A DNA stretch of 64,000 nucleotides, from assembly GCA_027605045.1 (NCBI GenBank), contig JAQFWX010000023.1, forward strand, positions 124,001-188,000, read 5' to 3'. The notes under the pieces are model-generated. The model had not been told where the DNA came from. It did no database searches and saw only the letters and a program-made list of their open reading frames with translations. Of this stretch, positions 12,290 to 22,531 are shown in pieces. Position numbers and translations under genes: made by a program. Within the stretch, counting starts at the first letter, position 1. Every line of letters starts with the position of its first letter. Origin of the DNA: Phallus indusiatus. Its lineage: Eukaryota > Basidiomycota > Agaricomycetes > Phallales > Phallaceae.

Positions 12290-14219
12290 ACCACGGAATT
12301 ATTCATTCATTCATCTGATCTAAGCAATTCAATCAGTTTTCCTTTACCCTTCAAGTGTTCATTCACGCCTCGTTCTCTTCGCGCAAAAGATCTCATCCTA
12401 GCCTCGGATATCTGACCGAATATATTTATTCCCCCTCGACCGCCTCCGTGCAACCCGCCATAATCGAACCATAACTGTTTCTGTTTTTGGATTTTTTTTA
12501 TTGTCCCAGCATCCTTTTCATGCCTTTCTTTCTTTATATCAGCCGTAAGTCGACAAAGTAGAAGCAGCACCCTTGATATCACAAATGTAATTATCAGCAT
12601 CGGAGCTCACGCGTCTTTCCATGATTAGTGAAATTGTTAACGATTTTTATCGTGTATCACAACTATAGAAAGGGTTGGCTTCTCAAATCAAGAGAGCTCT
12701 ATGAAAATGCCTCCTGCATATGTATATGCTTTACTATAGAACGTGCCAGGCTGTGGCCCGTGGGACGAAAGACGGCGTGCAAGTTGCAACCGAATTCGTT
12801 GATTGATCTGCCGGAAGCAAAAAAAGACGCCGCATTTCATTAATTTGTTCTGGCACTCTTCGTGCCGCTAGTAACACTCCAGAAGCGGATGATAGCCTCG
12901 AACACCTCGAACATATTGTTTTTCCAGATTACTTCTTTTTTTTTTCAGAAATGAGATATGACATCAGTTTGATGATTATCAGTGGCGAAGCTCCGTTATG
13001 CGAGAAGTGGACATAATCACCGTAAGGTGCCCTTAGCGAACAATTTGCTGGCAAATTATCAATGCATTGCGGATCAGTTTATCTCGACGTAAACAGGTCG
13101 TTGTATTATTTAGCTTTCGCTGGCGCCCGGCCACAAAAATTCGACGCACGTGTAATATCCCTTTCAATTACGCCGCGGTAACCAAGCTCTGGTTTTGAAA
13201 AGCTATAAGACACCTATGACGGCCTTAAAATGGAATACCTTTGTTGTATTTTGAGAAACATACTAATATGCATGAGCAAATGCAGAGCGAATGAGCTGCC
13301 AGTGTGTAACAGCGACATCTAACTGCGACGCGCATAGAAGAGCGATACTTAAATTCAAAATGATAATATGAATCACAGACTTAATATTAAGCGATATTAA
13401 GCAGTCAAGGACTCCAGTACTCAAGCTTAAGGACCAAAGTACGCGGCAAGTGGCGGTGGGCAAACATTTGTAGGAGTGCGCTTTCGAACTCCGATTGAGC
13501 CCTCGCTCTGCATGATCGCCCTTCTTTTTTCTTCACCGCAATTTGCCATCAAAAAGTTTTGAATCTTGCAACACTGGTTGAAATTTCGTTTTACGAAATA
13601 GCATTTAATTGTTAGTTACCGTCATTGCACAGCTTGAAGTGGTTTTGATTCAAACTGTAGTCTGTAGTAACGAGCAAGTGGCTACGGGAAGACCTGACCT
13701 GTTTCGCACTAATCAAGGCCAACGTTTCAAATAATAACCAATTATCTGCTCGACGCCCCAATTGAGTAGTAAATAGTTACGGGGGGAGTTACGGCTCTTG
13801 CTTAACCGTTGCGGATACTGGACAAGCCTTGAGGATGGTATTGGTTCTCAAAAGCAAATAGGGCACCAGTGTTACGTACCTTGCATCCATTGAGTTTCTC
13901 ATCAATTGAATTATTGGAAAAGTGAAAATATAATGATCTGCTTCCTACCCTCAACACTATTAGTATACCTTGAGCCTCAAAATCGTTTCATCAGGATTAT
14001 ATGCTCCGGCCTTATCTGGAAATTAGCTGTACCGTGTCAGCCCGGAACAGTTCGAATTGCTTCAACTGTGGAACTGCATCCCTAAGAAGTGCCGCCATTA
14101 TTCCCCACTCTCCCCGTGCACTTCGCCGGAGCTATACTACTATATATAACGCCCGTAACCCCATACTTTTCGAAAACCAAAGGACGGGCTCTCAGGATTC
14201 ATTGAACATCTTACTTCCA
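12290..14219. other. Intergenic region between P450 copy 1 and the terpene synthase
   Basis: The first ~130 bp (12290-12420) are the inverted counterpart of sequences just downstream of the two minus-strand P450 genes, so they are part of the duplicated unit, probably its 3' UTR. The remaining ~1.8 kb shows no recognisable protein on either strand. A TATA-like element lies near the right end. Confidence 0.5.
14141..14150 (+). promoter_or_regulatory. TATA-like element of the terpene synthase gene
   Basis: TATATATAAC lies about 75 bp before the ATG at 14220, a plausible core-promoter distance. No other strong element is seen nearby. Confidence 0.45.
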
Positions 14220-15299
14220 ATGGACAAGCAACTAAAGTATCAACCAAGTATGTCATTCGTATCATATCTATGTCCACTTTTTTAACCTAATCTTCGATGT
14301 TAAGAGCAAGTCGCAGCCGTCGTGAAAAAACTGCTAGAGGACATGGACTTCGTTCCTACGGGCATTAACCCCGTCAACGAGGTTTTGGAAAATTACATCG
14401 AAAGTAGTTTATCTACTTACGGAGTAAAATATAAACACTCAAAGAGAGTAACCCGCTTTGCCGCATCTCTTGTTGAAGTGAGCTAAAAGATACCTCTATT
14501 TTTGTAACTGGACCTGATATGTTTTAGTTGGGATATCACAATTGCACTATAGATGAGAAGAATGAACTCGGATTGTTCACCTGGTAAATTGATTTCCACG
14601 TTATCACACTAGTAAACAAATAATTACCGAGAACTAGGCTCGCTATCTACATAGACGAAGGAGTTACCAAAGACCCTATTCCCTATCGTGAATTTGGTTC
14701 GCGGCTTCTTCGCCGTCAATCTCAGCTAGATCCAGCCCTCACGGTCCTTACGAAAGTGTTGGATCGGATGTGGGACTTGTATGATCCCTTAGCTGCCAGT
14801 GCAATCTTCAATTCCACGCTCAATTTCATAGCTGGTTCCTGCATTGAACCAGAGCTGAAAAACATACCATTGAAGAACGGAATCGAGCGTTTCCCATGGT
14901 ATATTCGCGATTTGACAGGTCTTGCTGTCGGGTATTCTTTATTGGGATTCGTTAAGAGCGGGGGCTTTGATTTGCTCAAAATTGTTCAAGCTCTACCTGA
15001 TATGAATTTCTGGACGGATATCTGCAATGATCTATTATCGTAAGTTTTTTAAACGAGACTATGTAGGTTATAAGACTTTTGACAGGGGATCAATATATAG
15101 TTTTCATAAAGAGGAAATGGCAAATGAAACGGGTACATACGTCAAAAATCGTGCCGAAAACGATAACAAATCACCGTATGAAACTTGCGTGGAGCTCGTG
15201 AACGAGCTTAAACGGGCAAGGCAAAACATTTACGCAGTCTTAGCGGATAATCCTGCTGCGCTGAAAGCCTGGAAGACTTGGGAAATGGGATACGTGTAG
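14220..15299 (+). CDS. TRI5-family (trichodiene synthase-like) sesquiterpene synthase
   Basis: A class I terpene cyclase of the TRI5 family, expected to ionise farnesyl diphosphate and cyclise it in the cytosol. ATG 14220 gives MDKQLKYQP and splices in frame (acceptor near 14306) to a helix typical of the family. The metal-binding region reads YIDEGVTKDP (about 14648-14677). An alpha-helical body includes LNFIAGSCIEPE. The second metal site (NSE/DTE) reads NDLLSF.KEE and is split by an intron, best placed at 15040-15100, which puts Asn, Ser and Glu in the expected spacing. Length is about 300 residues, normal for the Agaricomycete branch and shorter than ascomycete trichodiene synthase. It sits between P450 genes, so the product is probably oxidised by them. 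Family membership is firm; the product is unknown. Confidence 0.85.
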
Positions 15300-16179
15300 G
15301 CTGCTCATTGTGTCATTCATTCCCGTGTTCGTCGACGTACTTATCTTTTTTTAGAGAGTGGCATCTTACTCAAGAACGGTATCATCTAAAAGATTTGAGC
15401 ATTGTGTTGTGAAATGAACCGGGATGGCTGTATAGGGCCGTTAAGATTATGGTATAGATATTAAGGCGTCGGTCGCCATCTGGCATGTTGATATAATATA
15501 GATGATGATAATTTCTTGAGGTGAAAGGCTCAAGATGATTGACCTGATTTCATGAGAAGTGAGAGTTAAATATGAAATTTAACAAAAAAAAATTGGAACA
15601 GCTATATAAGCTAAGAATATGAAACAAGGATTAACATGTGCCCAAGAAAGAGACATAACACGAAAAATGTCCTTATGACAAACGGAAAATGAGGAACAAT
15701 ACTGCCAAAGGAGTGCGGTTGAATGGACGGTGGAGACAAAGGACTCTAACGGGTGCTAACGACGCCGTGCTCCTTGATTCAGAAGCTGAAAACCTTGCAA
15801 TAAAAACTGTCAAAGGATTTTACGATTGAGGAGAACGTATGTTGACGGCGTGAATTTTTGATTACTCAATACATAGTGGGATTCAAAGGTACTACGCTGT
15901 TGCCCATTTGGTCAATATCACAGCCGAGATGGGAATTAAATAGAGAACGTGACAAAGGGTACTCAGTACTTTGGTACTTTAGGACTCAGGCTGGGCCCGG
16001 ATAGGGCAAGAAGAAACATAATCCATGTCGGTCCAGGGGAATGATCCGATCAGGCATCTTGGGCTAAAATGAGATCCTTAGCACGAAGAGAACGAGGCGT
16101 AAATGAACATTGGAATGGTAAAGGAGAACTGAATAAATCGCTGTCAGATGAAACCAACAACTCCGAAGTTTGGGGAAAT
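15300..16179. other. Intergenic region between terpene synthase and P450 copy 2
   Basis: No gene is recognised. The segment from about 16020 to 16179 closely matches the 3' flank of P450 copy 3 (about 18905-19059), and in inverted form the 3' flank of copy 1, so it belongs to the P450 duplication unit. Confidence 0.5.
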
Positions 16180-18174
16180 TCAAGCTAGTACTGACGGTAG
16201 GAGTGAAACAGTTATTTCATCAGAAACAGGTATTTCAATTCCATTTTCATCTTTCATTGGTGCGACATCGAATACTTTGAAAATGGAGGCGAGCAAAAGG
16301 TAAAACGTGTCGTTAGCGAAGAAGCGACCGGGACACATCCTACTAGTAGTGAGTATTTTAGTTTTAAAGCACACATTATTTAACTCACCTCCTCCCAAAC
16401 CCAAATTGTTCATTCGGCAAAGGAACACCGGGTCGAAGAAATCTTTCTGGTTCAAAGCTTTCCGGGTTAGGGCCGTACTTTTCATCGCGCAGGATTTGCC
16501 TTGTGATATGAGATAGGAGCTCAATAGTAATGTCGAAATTCCGAAATATTTACCATGAATCTCCAATTACCATACTTCCCTGCGGTATGAAGTACTCCCC
16601 ATATACGCTGTTTTCTACCGTAGCGTGTGGAAGTCCCAAAGGTGCGCTAGGCCGCCAGCGCATCACTTCATAGCAGAAGGAATTAGTATATGGTAAATCA
16701 ACACGATCCTTCAATGTTGGAAGACGATCGCCAAGGACTTGATCTAACTCATCCTGCATCTTTTTCTGCGTCTCAGGAAATAACAGAGAAGCTACTAGCG
16801 CGTGAAGAAAGGCAGAAAAAGTCTAATGAATTTAATTTGTTCATTCATTCTTTCATTCTCCTGGATTGTTGTGTATAACGTACTGTTCCTGCACCAGCGG
16901 CATATGCCATTCCAGCTGTATTTTTTATCACCGTTTCTTCATCTGGTAAAGGATCTTCAAGATTGCGCAATCGTTTTAATGAGATTGATACGAAGGAATG
17001 ATCCGATTCAGTACGATTCTGTAATTTGACAAATAAGTATGTGGCTCTTTGTGTCCAGAATATTTTGATACCTGTACGATCCTGAAAGGAATATCAGCGA
17101 CATCTTGAGTTACCTTTGTATATTTCTTGATGAACTTGTTGACCGTTATTCCTGGGATCCAGGTTGGAATATGTCTTACTAAAAAAAAGGTATATAATAA
17201 GGTGATTCATGCCAACTAAACAGGTACTCACATATTGGGAAAATATCCACAAGCCATATCCCAGGCAACCCAGCGTAACCGAACCCCTCCAGAGCGATGT
17301 GAACAATTTCAATGAAAGTGTCTTTGCTCGACTTGATATCAATGGCATACATCGTCTACATGCAGAAGGAACATTGAAAAATAAACTGTTACGAAGACAT
17401 TCAGAGGTTCAATTACGTCGACAATAACCCGGCCGATACAAAGTTTGATATGATCCTCGAAATCATCTGGCGTTTGGAGTAAGTCTCGAAGCAATAACCT
17501 ATATTTAAGGCAGTCGGTAAGAAAGATTATATATCTTGTACAGCTTCTCTCACCGACATGATTTCATTTGGACAGGTTCGAATATCGATACCGCTCTGGA
17601 ATTGAAGTATTGGTGCAGCACCCTTATATGACGTCTCCACCAAACACCATAGGGAAAAAGTGCTATATTATAAGCCCATCCAAGCCTATACAGCACTTTT
17701 TTTAGAATGTCATTTTGACCATTGACAGAAAGAAAACTTACATAAACGCCATGTGGAATGCAGGTCTGTCAGAGTAGGTGGCGCCGTGCTTGTCAAAGAG
17801 ATCTCGAGCGATTTTATCAGAGTAAATAAAGACAATTGGTATCCCAAAGGTGTTGATGGAGACAATATCACCTAGCCATGAATATAAGCAAGACCTAGTC
17901 GACTTTTCAAGAAAAAACAATACCGTGTTTTCTCCTCCATTCACGCATCAGTTCTGGGTTAAAGACATCAGAAAGTTCAAAAAAGTGTCCAACGATTGGT
18001 TTTCCCTTGGGGCCAGGAGGTAGCTTGAAACCTACTTTCGTTCGAATTATAAATATTTGAATAACAGACTAGAGGAACATGTGTCTTTCCTTTGGGAATC
18101 CTATACCTTCGCCTTCTTGAAACATCTGCACACACAAGAACAAAAACAAAGGCGAGGAGGATGCGAACGAGCAT
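16180..18174 (-). CDS. Cytochrome P450, copy 2 of 3
   Basis: Close paralogue of the P450s at 10291 and 19060, read leftward from ATG at 18174 to TGA at 16180. The membrane anchor is MLVRILLAFVFVLVCADVSRRRR. The following exons carry a KLPPGP hinge, GDIVSINTFGIPIVF, a helix-C WWRRHIR and an I-helix AAGAGT (Gly codon at 16887-16889). EVMRWRPS is the K-helix and FGFGRR, intron, MCPGRFFAND is the heme loop. No frameshift or stop is seen in the exons I could align with the other copies, so it is probably functional. Intron positions match those of copies 1 and 3. It converges on the terpene synthase, with 0.9 kb between the two 3' ends. Expected role: oxidation of the cluster's sesquiterpene. Confidence 0.9.
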
Positions 18175-19059
18175 AATCAAAGCACTAGCCAGGGGGGATT
18201 CTCACTACATGACTTAATATACCACCGAATTAGCTATAATGCAGCTAATTTCCATCACGAGAAGCATGGTCAGTGCGCAAGGCATGCTAGCCGATAGCAT
18301 AACAACAGCATACAAAGTCCGTATTCTTTCAATCTTTTTTCTTTCTAGTCATCATCATTGTTTTTTTTGCCTGAATAGAGAGTTTCCTATCAAATATTTG
18401 AACTTTAAGACGTATACTTAGTCACAGTAGAACATGCAAGAGATCCGGCGGCTCCAGACGCCTCTAGTAAGCCCCCCGCCTGACTCCCCAGCCGCTTTTC
18501 CGATTTCGTGCATGGCTCACGGTCCGAGCCCGCCGTGTAGCTTTAAAGTTATGGGTTTTTGCGGATGTTCGAAGTAATGATATTCCAAGGTCCGAAACTA
18601 CCAAACCAGAGACCCCGGTAGTCGCCCAAACACCTTCAAGTTGCAGGCAGTCGTTGTTCGGGAATTTGAAGACGTGTTTGTACCTGCACCGCTCAACCAA
18701 AATAAATAAATAAGGATTAAAATGTAAACAAGAAAAAAACATAATACAAGTCTTTAAGGACAAACGAAAAGTGAGGACAAGACTGGAAGTCTGAAGAGTA
18801 GGAGTGCGGACAAACGAATAATAGCTGGCCCCCGAAGTGAACAAAAAAAGGGTACTGCCAGGGGTAATAAGAAATACGCAAAAACATCTGGACTTGACCC
18901 AACCACATGGTCCAGGGGAATAATCCGGTCAGATATCTTCGGCTAAAACGAGATCCTTCGCACGAGGCGAACGAGGCGTAAATGAACATCGGAAAGGTAA
19001 AGGAGAACTGAATAAACCACTGTCAGATGAAACAAATAACTCCGAGGCTTAGAGGCAAT
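18175..19059. other. Spacer between P450 copies 2 and 3, with a GC-rich segment
   Basis: The centre (about 18424-18690) is richer in G and C than its surroundings and has no counterpart beside the other P450 copies. It may be a small repeat or a relic of inserted DNA, but no terminal repeats or coding motif support a named element. The part from about 18905 to 19059 is the 3' flank shared with the other two P450 genes. Confidence 0.4.
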
Positions 19060-21059
19060 TTAATTTGGTACTACTGACGGTAGCATTGAAACAGTTGTCT
19101 CATCAGAAATAGGTATGTCGATTCCGTTCTCATCTTTCATTGGTTTTACTTTGAATACTTTGAAAATGGAGGCAACCAGAAGGAAAAACGTGTTGTTAGC
19201 GAAGAAGCGACCAGGACACATTCTAGTGAAGATTTTAGTGATTTTGGAACATACATTATTTATTATTTAACTCACCTTCTCCCAAACCCAAACTGTTCGT
19301 TTGGAAAACGAATACCGGGTTGGAAGAATCTTTCTGGGTCAAAGTTTTCCGGGTTAGGGCCGTACTTTTCGTCACGAAGGACTTGCCTTGTTTACTCAGA
19401 AATAAGATCACCGTGGTGGAGGTTCAAAATTCCAATATGACTTACCACGAATCTGCGATGACAATACTTCCTTTCGGTATGAAGTACTTCCCATATACGT
19501 CATTTTCTAGTGTGGCGTGTGAAACTCCCAAAGGTAAACTGGGTCGCCAGCGCATCACTTCGTGGCAAAAGGCGTTGGTATATGGTAAATCAATGCGATC
19601 CTTCAATGTTGGAAGACGATCGCCAAGGACTTGATCCAACTCATCCTGCATCTTCTTCTGCGTCTCGGGAAATAGCAGAGAAGCCACTAGCGCTTGTAGA
19701 AAGACCGAATAACTCTAGTGAAATAGTTCCTTTTCAAAAGAAAATTTGATTATTGTGCATTAAATTACGTACGGTTCCTGCACCAGCGGCATATGCAATT
19801 CCAGCTGTATTTTTTATCACTGTTTCCTTATCTGGTAAAGGATCTTTAAGATCACGCAATCTTTTTAATGAGATTGATACGAAGGAATGATCCGATTCAG
19901 TACGCTTCTGTAATTTGATAAGTATGCGGTGAATTGTGTCCAGAATGATATGATACCTGTACGATACTAAAGGGGATATCGGCGACATCTCGAGTTGCTT
20001 TTGTGTATTTCTTAATAAGTTTGTTGACCGTTAATCCTGGGATCCAAGTTGGAATACATTTTACTAGAGGAAAGTATTCAATGAGGCGATCCGAATCAAG
20101 CGCACAATACCCACACATTGGGAAGATGTCCATAAGCCATATCCCAGGCAGTCCAGCGTGACCGAACCCCTCCAGGGCGATGTGAACATTCTCAATAAAA
20201 GCATCTTTGTTTGACTTGATGTCAATGGCGTACATCGTCTACAGGAAGCAAAAATTTCACTGAAAAGAGGAGGTTACGACAAAGTTCAGAAGTTTAGTTA
20301 CATCTACAATAACCCGGCCGATACAGAGTTTGATATGATCCTCGAAATCATTTGGAGTTAGGAGTAAGTCCCGAAGCAACAACCTTTTTTAAGGCAGTTA
20401 GTAAAAACATGTATACCTTGCACGACTTCTCTCACCGACGCGATTTCATCTGAACAGGCTCGAATATCGACACCGCTCTGGAATTAAAATATTGGTTCAT
20501 TATCCTTATATGACGTCTCCACCAAACACCGTAGGGGAAAAGGCCTATATTATAATCCCATCCAAGCCTATACAGGAGTTTCATTACAATGATGTTGTTT
20601 TTTAATATTGACAGAAATGAAAGCTCACGTAAACTCCATATGGAATGCGGGCCTGTCAGAGTAGGTAGCACCATGCTTTTCAAAAAGATCTCGAGCGATT
20701 TTATCGGAGTAAATAAACACAATTGGTATTCCCAAGGTATTGATGGAAACAATATCACCTAGCCATGAATATATAAGAGAGAAATGGACAGCTATCCGAG
20801 AATAATAATACCGTATGTTTTCCTCCATTCACGCATTAGTTCTGGGTTAAAGACATCAGAAAGTTCAAAAAAGTGTCCAACGATTGGTTTTCCTTCGGGG
20901 CCAGGAGGTAACTTAAAACCTATTTTCCATCAGAAATGTAAGTATTTGTATGATAGACGAAGAATGTGTCTTTCCTTTAGGAATCCTATACTTTCGCCGT
21001 CTTGAAACATCTGCACACGCGAGAGCGAGGACTACGGCGAGGAGGATGGGAACCAGCAT
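19060..21059 (-). CDS. Cytochrome P450, copy 3 of 3
   Basis: Third paralogue, reading leftward from ATG 21059 (MLVPILLAVVLALACADVSRRRK) to TAA at 19060. It has the KLPPGP hinge, GDIVSINTLGIPIVF, LGWDYNIGLFPYGVWWRRHIR, the I-helix AAGAGT (Gly codon at 19775-19777), the K-helix EVMRWRPS, and a heme loop split by an intron before MCPGRFFANN. The copy looks intact. It is tandem with copy 2 (same strand, 0.9 kb apart) and opposite to copy 1. In several places, such as GLFPYG and the anchor, it is nearer copy 1, although it lies beside copy 2. As for copy 1, the first splice junction after the anchor is unresolved. Likely role: another oxidation step on the cluster's terpene. Confidence 0.9.
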
Positions 21060-22531
21060 ATCAAAGCACCGATCAGCGGGAATTTTTTACTAGTGCTTGG
21101 GTCGTTTGATACACCACCCAACCATTTATCATTAATAGAATGAGCGAATTCTTATCACGAGGCAGTGTGAAATGCATGTCGGTGTCGGCCGATAGCATGA
21201 CAGGGATGATAATCATTTTTAAAGCGTCTTCCTCGGCTCGCTTCCAATAAAATGTCTTCCTCGGCTCGCGTCCAATAAAATACTTCACAAACAATGTAAG
21301 TAAAGCCTTACGAAGAATTTCAAGCAGACGGCTACCTAAAACTGTTTGAATGTTTTCACACATATACGTGCGACATGGGTTAGACCCAACTTACCTTCGC
21401 ATTGAGTCAAGCCCGTCATCATAATACGTTGCGTTGCGTTGCAAACTGCCAGCAAATTTGAATAATCCCGGGTTCTCCCACGAGACTATGTATACCGTGA
21501 CCGTTCTTTCGCAGCGTAAGATTATACTACGGATTTGCGTTCCTTCTTGTCAAAATGGCCATCACCAATTTGATAAGGACACTCTTCGCCAAAAAAAAAG
21601 TGATAACCCAGTGCTATCGAAATATAAATAACGAACACAATTTTCATCAGAGAAAGATACAAAGTGTCGAATATGACATCCATTTGAAGAGACGATGACG
21701 ATGACACTTGAGGATCTATTGAACACCTTAATGTCTTTCAAGATGAAAAGGGATTTGAAAAAAATCTTCGGAAAACACCGAGGACGCAATAGCGCGGAAC
21801 GAGCCGCGGACGAATCTGGTAGATGTGGCCTTGCCGGATTGGCTGAAGGCTTTCTCAGCTCGATTACCGGGCCCAGTAACATCCTCACCGGCCTCACCTC
21901 TCAACTGTTTTATTTGCTGAGTGTATATATCTTACATGGAAAGATGGATACATCTTTGCGGTGCTAACTTGCGTTTTATTAGTATATCATGCAATATCGT
22001 TAGGTCTTACGAGGCCTTACGTGGTTGTCGTATAAACAGCACCTCACGCGAAAGAAGTCACGATTCGAGAACATATCTACGCTGTGAATGATGCCGAGAT
22101 GCGCCCAACTATAGGCTCGCTTGATATGATCAATTGCGCCCAATGGGCGACGCTTAAAGCGTAACGACTCGCCTAAAGCTCATTGGCTTCCGTGAAAGGC
22201 TACTTCAACTTTGTAACAGGGGCTATATACTTATATGGAACATCATTGTTTTGATCTATCTCTGCGATTGCCAGTGTGTAATATGTATAAGGCTCCTTTT
22301 CCGACTCGGTGGACGAAAATCACAGTGCGTGCCTACCAGCCTTCCTAGCCCGACGACAATGGTCTTGACAATATGATGCTTTCTTCAGCGATCAAATGAA
22401 AGACTCATGAGAAAAAAAGGTGTGAGTTGATTATGATAAAGTTCAAAGAGAACATGTCAAATACACCCACCAATACGAATCCGTCCTAAGGCGTCTTTCG
22501 ATCGGCTTTCACCCATTCTCCCCAGGTCTTC
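21060..22531. other. Intergenic region between the P450 cluster and the NACHT gene
   Basis: No known domain is seen on either strand. An open stretch at about 21695-21967 (+) has no recognisable motif. The only clear structure is a 28-bp tandem duplication at 21226-21281. This is the right-hand boundary of the terpene block. Confidence 0.5.
21226..21281. repeat. 28-bp direct tandem repeat
   Basis: Two adjacent 28-bp copies (21226-21253 and 21254-21281) beginning GTCTTCCTCGGCTCG differ by one base. They lie about 170 bp upstream of the start of P450 copy 3. This could be a recent slippage duplication or a duplicated promoter site; nothing in the sequence decides between these. Confidence 0.8.

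Noticed and set aside
18464..18989. Minus-strand open frames in the P450 2-3 spacer as a possible transposon gene
   Set aside because: There is no transposase or reverse-transcriptase motif and no terminal repeats; I kept only the note of a GC-rich segment.
21695..21967. 90-codon open frame between P450 copy 3 and the NACHT gene
   Set aside because: No domain, no neighbouring exon in phase, and no promoter element.
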